The notes below the pieces were generated by a model. That model was not told where the DNA came from. It ran no database searches and worked only from the letters and a program-made list of their open reading frames with translations. Positions 7,925-17,192 of a DNA stretch of 64,000 nt are shown piece after piece; positions within the stretch are counted from its first letter, which is position 1, and every line of letters starts with the position of its first letter. A program made the position numbers and the translations under genes. Source of the stretch: Streptomyces sp. SAI-135 (GTDB lineage Bacteria > Actinomycetota > Actinomycetes > Streptomycetales > Streptomycetaceae). The stretch spans positions 434,001 to 498,000 of the forward strand of contig NZ_JARXYP010000002.1 in assembly GCF_029893805.1 (NCBI RefSeq). Reading direction: 5' to 3'.

Positions 7925-8737
7925 TCAGGGGCAGCCGCAGCCGGCGGTCAGGGTGAGGCGCCAGCGCACTTCCCCGGAAGCGGGGACGCTCGCCGCGTCC
8001 ACCGGGCCCGCTTCGGCGAGGTCGAAGGTGCGGCCGAGCATGGGCTCGACACCTGTGCTGCGGTAGGGGGCCGTCGCGGGGAAGCCGCCCAGGTTGCGCC
8101 ACAGGGCGACCGACACCGGCTGCCCCTCGGCCGCCACGGCGAGAGTGAGCCGGTCGTTTCCGTCGTGGACGCAGACCCGGTCGGCCGCGAGGACGGCACC
8201 GACGGCGGTGCCGTCCTCGGGGCCGAACCGGTCGAGGCGCAGTCCGCAGGGTGCGGGCCAGTCGCCTTCGACCCAGGCGGCTCCGTCCGGCCAGGGCGCG
8301 TCGAGCAGGGAGGAGGCCTCGGGGAAGATCCGGGTGGACACGCCTGTCCTGGCCCGGAGTTGGGCTCTCTCGGAGAGGTCGAGGAGTGCGTGGGCGGCCC
8401 ATACGAAGCGGTAGCCGGGGTCGGCCTGGAGCGTGTAGTCCGCCTCAACACCGTCGGCGGTGGACCGCATGGTGCGGGTGAGGGTGAAGGCGTCGCAGTC
8501 CACGCGCTCGGTGTCACCGTCGCGGGACCACGGCCGGGACCAGGCGTCCCCGTGGTCGGGCAGGCCGCGCACGGTGGGCAGGCACTCCTCCAGGCCACCC
8601 GCGTCCACGAAGGCGTCGCCGGGTGCGACCCGCTGCCGCGCGGGGTCCGGACGGTGCCACAGCCATTCGCGGTCGCCGTCACGCAGCGAGGTCCAGCGTC
8701 CGCCGTGTGCGGGGTCGGTGGTGAACGTCAGGGGCAT
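7925..8737 (-). CDS. Aldose 1-epimerase-like protein (galactose mutarotase family)
   Basis: A 270-residue beta-sandwich protein of the galactose mutarotase superfamily. Recognisable blocks are GGRWTSLRDGDREWLWH near the N-terminus and FVDAGGLEECLPTVRG around residue 43-58, as in aldose epimerase-like proteins. It would interconvert anomers of galactose or of a pathway intermediate. The ATG at 8737 lies two bases past the DgoD stop, indicating coupling; an in-frame GTG just upstream is possible. It is shorter than canonical GalM (about 340 aa) and I did not verify all catalytic residues, so the reaction is less certain than the fold. Confidence 0.75.
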   Translation of the reverse strand: MPLTFTTDPAHGGRWTSLRDGDREWLWHRPDPARQRVAPGDAFVDAGGLEECLPTVRGLPDHGDAWSRPWSRDGDTERVDCDAFTLTRTMRSTADGVEADYTLQADPGYRFVWAAHALLDLSERAQLRARTGVSTRIFPEASSLLDAPWPDGAAWVEGDWPAPCGLRLDRFGPEDGTAVGAVLAADRVCVHDGNDRLTLAVAAEGQPVSVALWRNLGGFPATAPYRSTGVEPMLGRTFDLAEAGPVDAASVPASGEVRWRLTLTAGCGCP

Positions 8738-8739
8738 GG

Positions 8740-9885
8740 TCACCACTCCGTGAACGAGCCGTCGGGCTGCCGCCACACGGGGTTGCGCCAGGTGTGACCG
8801 GTGCGGTCGGCGGCACGTACGGCGTTCTCGTCGACCCTGACGCCGAGACCGGGCGCGACACACCGGTGGGCGTGTCCGGCGGTGAAGCGGAACGGCTCGG
8901 GGTCGACGACGTAGGAGAGCAGATCGGCGTCCCTGTTGTAGTGGATGCCCCGGCTCTGCTCCTGGATCAGGAAGTTCGGTGTGGCGAAGGCGACTTGGAG
9001 GCTGGCCGCCAGGGCGATCGGGCCGAGGGGGCAGTGCGGGGCGAGCTGTGCGCCGTAGGTGTCGGCGAGGGAGGCGATGCGGTGGACCTCGGAGATGCCG
9101 CCCGCGTGGGACAGGTCGGGCTGGGCGACGGCGATGCCGGCGGCGAGCGCGGGCAGGAACTCGGCGCGTGAGAAGAGGCGTTCGCCGGTCGCCAGGGGTA
9201 TGGGGCCGGCGGCCACGAGTTGGCCCAGGAGGTGGCCGTGTTCGGGAACGACGGGTTCCTCGACGAACAGCGGGTGCAGCGGGGCGAGTTCGGTGAGCAC
9301 GCGGCGGGCGGCGGCGGCCGTGAAGCGGCCGTGGAAGTCGACGGCCACATCGCGGCCGGGGCCCAGGACCTCGCGGACGGCGGCGACCCGGCCGACGACG
9401 GCCGCCGTCTCGGCGGCGGTGGCCATCGGTGAGGTCGGGCCCGCCGCGTTCATCTTGACCGCGGTGAAACCCGCCTCGACCTGCTCGGTGACCTGCTCGG
9501 TGAGCTGCTCGGGTTCGTCGCCGCCGACCCAGGCGTAGACCCGCACGCGGTCACGGACGGGGCCGCCGAGCAGGGCGTGCACGGGGGCGCCGTACGTCTT
9601 GCCGGCGATGTCCCACAGGGCCTGGTCGAGGCCAGCGACGGCGCTCGACAGGACGGGGCCGCCCCGGTAGAAGCCGCCCTTGGTGAGCACCTGCCAGTGG
9701 TCCTCGATGCGCAGCGGGTCCTGCCCGACGAGGTACTCGGCCAGGACGTCCACGGCGGCCCGGACGACCTCGGCCCGGCCCTCCACGACGGGTTCGCCCC
9801 AGCCGACCACACCGTCGTCGGTCTCCACGCGGCAGAACAGCCAGCGCGGGGGGACCAGGAAGGTCTCGATACGGGTGATCTTCAC
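8740..9885 (-). CDS. dgoD: D-galactonate dehydratase
   Basis: A 381-residue enolase-superfamily dehydratase. It aligns end to end with my recollection of E. coli DgoD: N-terminus MKITRIETFLVPPRWLF, then GVVGWGEPVVEGRA, FYRGGP, and C-terminal IHYN and WRNPVWR. Magnesium ligands fall at Asp183, Glu209 and Glu235, with His185 (DFHGR) and His284 (APHCPLGPIA) as acid/base residues, nearly the E. coli numbering. It removes water from D-galactonate to give 2-keto-3-deoxygalactonate. It overlaps the GntR regulator gene by 4 bp. This is the gene that best fixes the pathway as galactonate-specific. Confidence 0.93.
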   Translation of the reverse strand: MKITRIETFLVPPRWLFCRVETDDGVVGWGEPVVEGRAEVVRAAVDVLAEYLVGQDPLRIEDHWQVLTKGGFYRGGPVLSSAVAGLDQALWDIAGKTYGAPVHALLGGPVRDRVRVYAWVGGDEPEQLTEQVTEQVEAGFTAVKMNAAGPTSPMATAAETAAVVGRVAAVREVLGPGRDVAVDFHGRFTAAAARRVLTELAPLHPLFVEEPVVPEHGHLLGQLVAAGPIPLATGERLFSRAEFLPALAAGIAVAQPDLSHAGGISEVHRIASLADTYGAQLAPHCPLGPIALAASLQVAFATPNFLIQEQSRGIHYNRDADLLSYVVDPEPFRFTAGHAHRCVAPGLGVRVDENAVRAADRTGHTWRNPVWRQPDGSFTEW

Positions 9886-10619
9886 TGAGAGGTGGTGCCT
9901 TCCGCTTCGTCGGTGGTGCCGACGCGGTCCAGGTCGCGGCCGGCCTGGTCGAGCAGGGCACGCATGGCAGCCTCGGCCGCCAGCGGGTCCTGGGCGCGTA
10001 CGGCGTCCAGGACAGCGCGGTGGGCCGGGACGGGGTCCTCGCTGTGCGGGGAGGAGTGCACGATCCGGTCGCGGTGGGCGAGGCCGGACTCGAGCACCAT
10101 CTCCATGCGTTCGAGGAGTTCGTTGTGAGTGGCGGCGAGCAGCGCGCGGTGGAAGGCGAGGTCGGCGTCGATGGCGTGCGCGGGATCGGGGCCGGTGTCC
10201 CCCATCGCGGTGAGCGCGTCCTCGAGGGCGGTGAGGTCGGCGTCGGTGCGGCGCTCGGCGGCAAGGCGGACGGCCGCGGGCTCGATGATGGAGCGGACCT
10301 CGGACAGGTTCCGCAGCAGGGCCTGGTCGGCCTCGCCGGCGCGGCCCCCCTCGAACTGCCAGCGCAGGACGTCGGCGTCGAGCAGATTCCAGTCGGCCCG
10401 CGCCCGTACGAACGTGCCGCGCTTCTGACGGGCGTCCACCATGCCCTTGGCCGCGAGCACCTTCAGCGACTCGCGCAGCGCGGTCAGGCTCACGTCCAGC
10501 TCGCTCTGGAGCGCCACCAGGTCGAGGGTGGCCCCCTCGGGAATCTGGCCGCCCAGGATGCGGCGGGCGAGGGCCTCCACCGTCTGGCCGTGCACGCCGC
10601 GGCTGGCGTAGGGCGTCAT
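9882..10619 (-). CDS. GntR/FadR-family regulator of the galactose operon
   Basis: A 245-residue regulator. The winged helix lies at about residues 8-75 (TVEALARRILGGQIPEGATL, then DVSLTALRESLKVLAAKGMV and RQKRGTFV), followed by the all-helical FCD ligand domain at about 95-235 (EVRSIIEPAAVRLAAERRTD, AFHRALLAATHN). E. coli DgoR, which senses galactonate, is of this type. It is encoded inside the operon, overlapping dgoD by 4 bp. It is the natural candidate to bind the AT-rich operators at 16886-17212, with galactonate or a related acid as inducer (inference). Confidence 0.87.
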   Translation of the reverse strand: MTPYASRGVHGQTVEALARRILGGQIPEGATLDLVALQSELDVSLTALRESLKVLAAKGMVDARQKRGTFVRARADWNLLDADVLRWQFEGGRAGEADQALLRNLSEVRSIIEPAAVRLAAERRTDADLTALEDALTAMGDTGPDPAHAIDADLAFHRALLAATHNELLERMEMVLESGLAHRDRIVHSSPHSEDPVPAHRAVLDAVRAQDPLAAEAAMRALLDQAGRDLDRVGTTDEAEGTTSQ

Positions 10620-10701
10620 GTCGTCGAGCCTTTCTGCTGGGTCCGGTGCCCGGGACCCGCGAGGGGCCGGGCGGGGTTCGTCGGAGGCACGGTGCGGGTG
10701 C

Positions 10702-11511
10702 TCATGCGGAGGCCTTCACGACGCTCCAGCCACCGTCCACGACGAGACTCGTGCCGGTGATGTAGGACGCCTCGTCGGCCGCGAGGAAGGCGATGGCCGC
10801 AGCCACCTCCTCGGGGGTGCCGAAGCGGCGGGCGGCGGTCTCGGCGACGCTGCGCTCGCGCTCGTCCTCGGGCACCCGGTCCCAGGCCGCGGTCAGGATC
10901 GGCCCCGGTACGACGGCGTTGACCCGCACCTCGGGCCCGTACTCGACGGCGAGTTGCCCGCACAGGGAGAGCAGGGCCCCCTTCGCGGCGGCGTAGGCGG
11001 GGTGACCGGGAATGCCCCGGTGCGCATGGACGGATGAGATCAACACTACCGCTCCGCCCCTGGCCCGCAGATCGGGCAGGACCGCGCGCACGCCGAGGAA
11101 ACTGCCGGTGAGGTTCACGTCCAGCTGGCGCTGCCAGGAGGGCAGGGTCATCTCGTGGGCGGGCGTGACGTCGACCGTGAACGCGTTGCTGACCAGGACG
11201 TCCACCGGTCCGAAGGCGTGGGCGGCGGAGACGACGCGCGCCCAGTCCTCCTCGGCCGCGACGTCGGCGGCGACGAAACGCGCCTGCCCGCCGCTCTGGA
11301 CGATCCGCTCCGCGGCGGCCGTACCGGGCTCCTCGGCGATGTCGGTGAGGACGACGGCGGCTCCCTCCTCGGCGAGGCGTGCGGCGGTGGCGGCTCCGAT
11401 GCCGGAGGCCGCTCCGGTGACCACGGCCGTGCGGCCGGTGAAGCGGGCGCCGTGCCGTCGTGCGGGCTGGTCCATCGTGGGGTTCGGCTCCTCGGTGGGG
11501 TGTGCGGTCAT
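10702..11511 (-). CDS. SDR-family sugar (probable galactose) dehydrogenase
   Basis: A 269-residue short-chain dehydrogenase. The cofactor loop TGAASGIG is at 32-39, Asp in VLTDIAE suggests NAD preference, and the NA of VSNAF is the modified NNAG. The catalytic triad is Ser159/160, Tyr173 and Lys177 (YAAAK). The C-terminal YITGTSLVVDGGW is typical. In this operon it most likely oxidises D-galactose to the galactonolactone, the first step of the De Ley-Doudoroff route. The ATG at 11511 overlaps the GH36 stop (ATGA); a later ATG at 11475 follows GAGGAG and is the alternative. Substrate is inferred from neighbours. Confidence 0.85.
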   Translation of the reverse strand: MTAHPTEEPNPTMDQPARRHGARFTGRTAVVTGAASGIGAATAARLAEEGAAVVLTDIAEEPGTAAAERIVQSGGQARFVAADVAAEEDWARVVSAAHAFGPVDVLVSNAFTVDVTPAHEMTLPSWQRQLDVNLTGSFLGVRAVLPDLRARGGAVVLISSVHAHRGIPGHPAYAAAKGALLSLCGQLAVEYGPEVRVNAVVPGPILTAAWDRVPEDERERSVAETAARRFGTPEEVAAAIAFLAADEASYITGTSLVVDGGWSVVKASA

Positions 11512-13712
11512 CGGCGGGTCAGGACGACGAGGTCGGCGTCGTGGCCCGCGCTCCAGCTGAACGCAAGACCGTAGTGCAGCAGGTGGGCGCCGCTGTACTC
11601 GGTACCGGTCTCCTCGTCCGTGTACCCGGCTGCCGGGTCCAGTCCGCGCAGCCGCAGCCGGGCCGGGCGGCCGGGTACCAGCGGGGCCCCGTCCAGGCGG
11701 CCGGTGCTGAAGGCGGCGACCACGACACGCGGGCCGTCGGCCTCGGTGTACTGCACGCCGCAGATTGCGTCGTCAGGCGTGCCGAGCAAGCGGGCCTGGC
11801 CGTGGTGGACGACGTCACGGATCTGCTTGTAGCGGGCGATCCAGTGGGCGGCCTCGGTGCGCCGGTCGGCGTCCCAGGAGCGCAGGTCGGCTCCCACGCC
11901 CAGGACGCCGCACATGGCCAGCACGAAGCGGAAGGCGAGCGAGCGGGGGCGCGGGTCGAAGACGCCGGGGGCGTCGGTGACCCAGGAGCTCATGACGTGT
12001 GGGGCGTGGGCGTGCAGAAAGCCGTACTGGATGGCGAGCCGGTCCAGCGGAGCGGTGTTGTCGCTGGGCCAGACCACATCGGTGCGGGCCAGGGCGGCGT
12101 GCTCGACGCGTCCGCCGCCGCCGGCGCACCCCTCCACGGTGACGTGCGGGTGGCGGGCGCGCAGATGGTCCAGGACCCGCAGGTATCCGGCGACGTGCGC
12201 GGCGTCCAGGTCGAGGCGGTCGGCGGGGCCTGCTGCGGGCCGGCCCCGCTCGGTGGGTGGCCGGTTCATGTCCCACTTGAGGTATTCGACGGGGTGGTCC
12301 CCCAGCAGCCGGTCGAGTGTGCCGATCACGAAGTCCTGCACGTCGGGGCGGCCGAGGTCCAGCAGGAGCTGGTTGCGCACCAGTCGGCCGGGACGGCCGT
12401 CCACACGGTAGACCCAGTCGGGGTGCTCGGCGTACAGACGGCTGCCGGGGCTCACGGCCTCCGGTTCGACCCACAGGCCGAAGCCGAGTCCCAGCGCCCG
12501 CACCTCGTCCACGAAGGCACCGAAGCCCTGCGGGAACTTCGCCGGGTCGGGATGCCAGTCGCCCAGGCCGCCGGTGTCGTCGGCACGGCCTGTGAACCAG
12601 CCGTCGTCGACGACGAACAGCTCGGCGCCGATGTCGGCGGCCGCCTTGGCGAGTTCGAGCTGGCCCGCGGCGTCGACGTCGAAGCCGGTGGCCTCCCAGG
12701 AGTTGTAGAGGACCTTGCGCGGGCGGTGCAGGCGTTCGCCGCTGAGGTGGCGCTCGTACCGGTGCCAGACCCTGGACAGGCCGTCGAGTCCGTCCGTGCT
12801 GAAGGCGCAGGCGAGCCGAGGCGTCGTCAGGGTGTCGCCGGGTGCGAGGAACACGGCGCCCTCGTGCGGCTGACGTCCGGCGCGGACGCGGACGGCGCCG
12901 CCGGGCTCGGCCTCGGCGGTGATGTGCCAGTTGCCGGGCCACTCCAGGGCGATGCCGTAGGTGGGCGCCGTGTCGTCGGGAAGGGCGGCGTCCTGTACGG
13001 CGATCCAGGGGGCGTAGGCGTGCCCGGGGACCGCCTGGGTGCTGCCCATGGTGAACGTACCGCGCCGCAGGTGGAGTTGGGTGCGGGTGAACTCCTGCGA
13101 CCACTGTCCGGTCAGGTAGGTGAGGCGGGCTCCGTCGGTGACGGGCACGTTGACGGCGGCCGAGTCGAGGCGTTCCACGCGCAGTTCGTCCGCGCCGGTG
13201 CAGGTGAGCTCCATCCAGCGCAGGATGACGTCCGTGTCGGGCACGGTGGCGTAGCACAGGGTGACGTCCGCACCGGCGACGTCGTCGGTGAACCGCAGCC
13301 GCAGCCCTCGATCGTCCTGGGTGGCGCCGGCGAAGTGCCACCACAGTCCGCGTTCGCCGCCCGCGTGCCCGACGACGAGGTCGGCACCGGTGAACGGGCG
13401 CAGGCCCTGCGGGATGTACTCGGCGGGGGCCGCGTCGGCGGGGGTGATGAAGTGGGTGCGCCGGGACCAGTCGAGTGCCGACGGCCCGTGCTCGACGCCG
13501 TGCGGTCCCCAGGCGGCGAGTTCGGCCCAGGGGCCGTCTGGGGAGAGCCGGACGGTGTAGCTGGTGTGCTGGGTGTGCAGGGTCCAGCGGTCGTCGTGGG
13601 GCATGCCGTCGTGGCGGGTCCCGTCGTGGTGCGAGGCGCTGTGGTCGTACCGATTCACGCGGTCGTACGGGTTCACATGGTCGTTGTTCTTCAAGTCGTG
13701 CGGGGTCGTCAT
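11508..13712 (-). CDS. GH36 alpha-galactosidase (intracellular)
   Basis: A 734-residue glycoside hydrolase of family 36 without a signal peptide. The nucleophile Asp481 lies in KWDMNR, the acid/base Asp551 in PSDNTAP, and the family blocks NSWEATGFDVD, VVDDGWF, GLWVEPEAV and EGCAGGGGR are present. It hydrolyses imported alpha-galactosides such as melibiose or raffinose. An unusual N-terminal tail of about 40 residues is rich in His, Asp, Asn and Tyr (DHVNPYDRVNRYDHSASHH) and is probably disordered. The start overlaps the upstream permease stop by 4 bp. Confidence 0.93.
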   Translation of the reverse strand: MTTPHDLKNNDHVNPYDRVNRYDHSASHHDGTRHDGMPHDDRWTLHTQHTSYTVRLSPDGPWAELAAWGPHGVEHGPSALDWSRRTHFITPADAAPAEYIPQGLRPFTGADLVVGHAGGERGLWWHFAGATQDDRGLRLRFTDDVAGADVTLCYATVPDTDVILRWMELTCTGADELRVERLDSAAVNVPVTDGARLTYLTGQWSQEFTRTQLHLRRGTFTMGSTQAVPGHAYAPWIAVQDAALPDDTAPTYGIALEWPGNWHITAEAEPGGAVRVRAGRQPHEGAVFLAPGDTLTTPRLACAFSTDGLDGLSRVWHRYERHLSGERLHRPRKVLYNSWEATGFDVDAAGQLELAKAAADIGAELFVVDDGWFTGRADDTGGLGDWHPDPAKFPQGFGAFVDEVRALGLGFGLWVEPEAVSPGSRLYAEHPDWVYRVDGRPGRLVRNQLLLDLGRPDVQDFVIGTLDRLLGDHPVEYLKWDMNRPPTERGRPAAGPADRLDLDAAHVAGYLRVLDHLRARHPHVTVEGCAGGGGRVEHAALARTDVVWPSDNTAPLDRLAIQYGFLHAHAPHVMSSWVTDAPGVFDPRPRSLAFRFVLAMCGVLGVGADLRSWDADRRTEAAHWIARYKQIRDVVHHGQARLLGTPDDAICGVQYTEADGPRVVVAAFSTGRLDGAPLVPGRPARLRLRGLDPAAGYTDEETGTEYSGAHLLHYGLAFSWSAGHDADLVVLTRR

Positions 13713-14557
13713 TTCACCGCTCCCAGGTTCAGGCCCGCCACGAAGTGCCGCTGGAAGCGCAGGAAGACGGCGACGGTGGGCGCGGCGGCGATCACGGAGC
13801 CGGCGGCGATGACGTTCCACATCGACACGTACTGCCCTTGCAGGCCGATGAGGGCGGCGGTGATCGGCATCTTGGTGTCGCTGCGCAGCACGGTGATCGC
13901 CCACAGCAGGTCGTTGAAGATCCAGGTGAACGACAGCGCGCTGAGCGCGGCGAGCGCGGGGCGGGTCAGGGGGAGGATGATCCGCCAGAAGATCTGCCAG
14001 GGCCCGGCGCCGTCCACGACGGCGGCCTGCTGGATCTCGTCGGGGATGGCCCGCATGAAGCCGTGGAGGACGAAGACGTAGAAGCCGACGCCGAAGCCGA
14101 TCTGCACGCCGACGAGGGCGGGCAGCGTGTCGTAGACGCCGATCATCTCGCTGAGCTTGGCGACGGGGATGAGCAGGATCTGCGGGGGCAGCAGGTTGCC
14201 GCCGAGCATCAGCAGCAACAGCGTCCGGCGCAGGGGAAGGTCGTAGCGGCTGAGAGCGAACGCGGCCATCGCGGCGAGCGCCAGCGTGATCAGCACGCAC
14301 GGGACGGTGACGAGCAGGCTGTTGATCAGGGCGCGCTGCTGGCCGCCGTCGACCCAGGCCAGACGGAAGTTGTCGAGGATGAAGGAGTGCGGGAGGCTGC
14401 CGAGCCCGTGCGCGGCGATGTCGTCGAAGGAGCGCAGGCTGGTGACCAGCACCAGGGCGATGGGCAGCAGCCACAGCACGGACAGCGCGCCCGCTCCGAG
14501 GTGGAAGCCCGCGGTGGCGGCTCGCCGGCGCTTCACGGCGGTCGAGTGGGCGGACAT
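13709..14557 (-). CDS. Carbohydrate ABC transporter permease (MalG-type)
   Basis: A 282-residue permease with six predicted helices. The EAA loop, which contacts the ATPase, reads IPDEIQQAAVVDGAGPWQIF, followed by WRIILPLTRPAL. It is the second permease of the importer. The ATG at 14557 shares one base with the preceding stop (TGATG). No ATPase gene is present in the operon. As in other Streptomyces sugar importers, a shared ATPase of the MsiK type encoded elsewhere is expected (established for the group, not visible here). Confidence 0.92.
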   Translation of the reverse strand: MSAHSTAVKRRRAATAGFHLGAGALSVLWLLPIALVLVTSLRSFDDIAAHGLGSLPHSFILDNFRLAWVDGGQQRALINSLLVTVPCVLITLALAAMAAFALSRYDLPLRRTLLLLMLGGNLLPPQILLIPVAKLSEMIGVYDTLPALVGVQIGFGVGFYVFVLHGFMRAIPDEIQQAAVVDGAGPWQIFWRIILPLTRPALAALSALSFTWIFNDLLWAITVLRSDTKMPITAALIGLQGQYVSMWNVIAAGSVIAAAPTVAVFLRFQRHFVAGLNLGAVK

Positions 14558-15498
14558 CAGTCGGCCTCCCGGAAGGCGCGCACGAGGTAGGAGCAGATGA
14601 CGCCGAACGCCAGCGCGAAGATGACGACGGCGAGCGCGGAGCCGTAGCCCAGGCGCAGGGACTGGAAGGCGGTCGAGTACATGTAGGTGCTCAGCAGCTC
14701 GGACGAGTGGTACGGGCCGCCGCGGGTCAGCGACCACACGACGTCGAAGGAGCGCAGCGAGTCGATGACGATGACGGACAGGACGACCGCGTTGACGCTG
14801 CGCAGTTGGGGCAGGGTGACGTGGCGGAAGCGCTGCCAGGCGCTCGCGCCGTCGACCTTGGCGGCCTCGTACAGGGCCGGGTCGATGCCCTTGAGTCCGG
14901 CGAGGTACAGCACCATCACGTAGCCGATCTGGCGCCACAGGGCGGGCACGATGACCGCGTACAGGGCGGTGTCCTGGTCGGCGAGCCAGGCGTGCCGCAG
15001 GCTCTCCAGCCCGACGGCGTCGAGCAGTTGGTTGAGGACGCCGTCCGGCTGGTAGATGGCCTGCCACACCAGGGCGGTGGCGACCAGGGAGAACACGACG
15101 GGCAGGAAGAGGGCGGCCCGGTAGAACCCGACCCCGCGCCGCTCCTGCTGGAGGAGCAGAGCCGTCGCGAGACCCAGCAGCGCCGACAGTCCGCCGAACA
15201 GCACCAGCCACAGGACGGTGTCGATCGCCGCGGTCCTGAAGACCTCGTCGCCGGCCATCTCCCGGAAGTTGCCGAGGCCGATGAAGCGGGGCGCGGAGAC
15301 GCCGTCCCAGGAGGTCAGGGCGAGGTAGAAACCCTGGAGAGCGGGCCAGAAGACCCACACGGCCTCCGCCAGCAGCGGCACGAGGACGAAGGCGAGGACG
15401 AGCGGCGGCACACGGCGGACGGGTCCCCGGCCGCGTCCGCCGGTGGGCGTGACGGCCGGGGCCGGGCGTGCGGGGGTGAGCACGGCCACCTCAGGCAC
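14557..15498 (-). CDS. Carbohydrate ABC transporter permease (MalF-type)
   Basis: A 313-residue permease. After a Pro-rich cytoplasmic lead there are six helices, the first at about 33-58. The EAA loop reads YEAAKVDGASAWQRFRHVTL followed by PQLR. It pairs with the MalG-type permease encoded next. Its start lies 8 bp inside the end of the binding-protein gene, so the three transport genes are translationally linked. Substrate assignment to alpha-galactosides or galactose comes from the operon. Confidence 0.92.
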   Translation of the reverse strand: MPEVAVLTPARPAPAVTPTGGRGRGPVRRVPPLVLAFVLVPLLAEAVWVFWPALQGFYLALTSWDGVSAPRFIGLGNFREMAGDEVFRTAAIDTVLWLVLFGGLSALLGLATALLLQQERRGVGFYRAALFLPVVFSLVATALVWQAIYQPDGVLNQLLDAVGLESLRHAWLADQDTALYAVIVPALWRQIGYVMVLYLAGLKGIDPALYEAAKVDGASAWQRFRHVTLPQLRSVNAVVLSVIVIDSLRSFDVVWSLTRGGPYHSSELLSTYMYSTAFQSLRLGYGSALAVVIFALAFGVICSYLVRAFREAD

Positions 15499-16780
15499 TC
15501 CAGATCTTCTGGGCGTCGCGCTGCCAGTCGGTGAGGATCGAGCCGATCGACTTGGGCTTGGCGATGAACTTGGTCAGCGCGGTGTCGGCGGTGGGCTGCA
15601 GGGCGTCGCTGGAGTCCCGGTTGAAGAACTGGGTGATCTCGACCGCCTCGTCGATGTGGGCGCGGCCCTTCTTCACCAGTGCCGTGCCGGCGTCCTTGGC
15701 GTCCGGGTTGCAGGGCAGGACCGTGCCCGAGGAGCCCTTGATGTAGATCTCCTGCGCCTGCGCGGTGGCAAGGTAGCCCATCAGCTCGGTGACCCGCTCG
15801 GCGCGACCGGTGCGTGCGCTGGCGAAGTAGCCGTCGACGGGGGCCTCTTCGGCGACCGGCACCTTGGGGTCGATGACCGGGAAGCGGAAGAAGTCGATGT
15901 CGTCGAGGGCGTCCTTGGGGGCCGCGTCGGCGAAGAAGGTGCCGATCAGCATCATGCCGGTGCGTCCGTTGAGCAGCGCGGTCGTGGCGTCCTGGAAGGC
16001 GATGGCGGTGCCGTCGGGGTCGAAGTACGGCAGCAGTTCCGTCCAGCGGTCGAAGACCTTGCGGACCTCGGGGTCGTCGAACCGGTGCTTGCCTGCGAGG
16101 AGTTCACGGTGGTACGGGGCGCCGTTGATGCGTATGTCGAGGTAGTCGAACCAGGCCGAGGCCACCCAGGGTGTGTTGCCGCCGGCGCCGAGCCCGATCG
16201 GTGCCACTCCTTTGGACTTGAGCTTGTCGCACAGGTCGAGGAAGTCGTCCCAGGTCTTGGGCTCGCTCACGCCCCACTTGGCGAAGTTCGACTTCCGGTA
16301 GAACATGCCCCACCAGTAGTAGGTGGAGGGCACGAACACCTTCTTGCCGGAGCTCGCGGTGCACAGCGTGTTGAGCGCCTTGGAGTAGCGCTTGAGGTCG
16401 GGCGAGGAGGCCCACAGGTCGTCGAGGTCGAGCAGCAGGTCCTTCTTGGCGTAGGCGTCCGCCACCGAGCCGGGGTACCAGGTGTAGACGTCCGGGGGGT
16501 TGGCGGAGGTCAGGTAGGTCGGCAGTTGGGTGCGGAACGTCTCCGCGGCGACCGTGTTGAGACTGACGCGTCCGCTGTTCTTCTTGCCGTAGGCCGCGAC
16601 GAGGTCCTCCATCGCGGCCTTGGCCTGCGGCGCGGACAGGTTGGACTGGAGGCTGACCGCGCCCGAGGACGATGACTTCGAGGTCGAGGTCGAGGTGACG
16701 CAGCCGCTGAGCAGCGCCGCCGTACCGGTGGCGCCGAGCCCGGCGAGGAAGCGTCTGCGGCTGGTGTGCGGGTTCGACAT
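15491..16780 (-). CDS. Sugar-binding lipoprotein of the ABC importer
   Basis: A 429-residue extracellular solute-binding protein (family 1). The N-terminus SRRRFLAGLGATGTAALLSG followed by Cys combines a twin-arginine motif with a lipobox, so it is probably a Tat-exported lipoprotein. A Ser/Thr linker (VTSTSTSKSSSSG) follows. The mature part has the expected NPPDVYTWYPG and WGMFYRKSNFAKWGV blocks. It captures the sugar for the two permeases. It is the first gene of the 11-gene operon; two operator-linked promoters lie upstream at 16855-16904 and 17078-17125. Confidence 0.93.
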   Translation of the reverse strand: MSNPHTSRRRFLAGLGATGTAALLSGCVTSTSTSKSSSSGAVSLQSNLSAPQAKAAMEDLVAAYGKKNSGRVSLNTVAAETFRTQLPTYLTSANPPDVYTWYPGSVADAYAKKDLLLDLDDLWASSPDLKRYSKALNTLCTASSGKKVFVPSTYYWWGMFYRKSNFAKWGVSEPKTWDDFLDLCDKLKSKGVAPIGLGAGGNTPWVASAWFDYLDIRINGAPYHRELLAGKHRFDDPEVRKVFDRWTELLPYFDPDGTAIAFQDATTALLNGRTGMMLIGTFFADAAPKDALDDIDFFRFPVIDPKVPVAEEAPVDGYFASARTGRAERVTELMGYLATAQAQEIYIKGSSGTVLPCNPDAKDAGTALVKKGRAHIDEAVEITQFFNRDSSDALQPTADTALTKFIAKPKSIGSILTDWQRDAQKIWSA

Positions 16781-16854
16781 GGGTGGGTCTCCCTGAGGGT
16801 TCACGCGGCGGGTCCGTGGGTTCGGGGCTCGGACGGGCCCGGCGCGGCCAACCA

Positions 16855-16904
16855 AGATTCGCGTGGCGGTGTGGCCACGTCAAGATAATTACTAATTTAT
16901 TTTC
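16855..16904 (-). promoter_or_regulatory. Promoter and AT-rich operator 1 of the galactose operon
   Basis: On the minus strand the operator AAATTAGTAATTA (16898-16886) runs directly into TTGACG (16883-16878), followed by a 17-bp spacer and GAATCT (16860-16855). The arrangement mirrors the GH27 promoter on the other strand. AT-rich islands like this stand out sharply in the GC-rich background. Confidence 0.65.
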
Positions 16905-17077
16905 TCTAGGGCGGAGGGCGGCGGGACGGGGAGCCTTCGGCGGCTCGAAGGGGGTGCGGGGCGGGATTCGCGACTGCGGCCACATCGGCCGTGGATCGGC
17001 ATCGTCGACTTCCGGCGCGGTCATCGCGGCGTCAAGCCTCGTGCCACTCCCCCAGGTTCGGGGGCTGCGCGGCGACG

Positions 17078-17125
17078 ACTCTGACAGCCGACCAGAGCCC
17101 TGTCAATATTTATTCCTAATTATTG
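17078..17125 (-). promoter_or_regulatory. Second promoter-like module with AT-rich operator 2
   Basis: An imperfect palindrome at 17104-17125 (CAATANTTA, 4-bp centre, TAANTATTG) abuts TTGACA on the minus strand (17106-17101). A 17-bp spacer and CAGAGT (17083-17078) follow. It could be an upstream tandem promoter for the importer operon or an auxiliary operator. Confidence 0.5.
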
Positions 17126-17192
17126 TCGCCGAGCGGCTGACCACCGCGGCGCTGCGCCCGGGCGGCTCCCCACCTGGACGCAGAGCCCTAAT

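Noticed and set aside
11460..14081. Long open frame on the + strand
   Set aside because: It lies antisense to the GH36 and permease genes. It is open only because of GC-rich third positions and has no domain or ribosome site.
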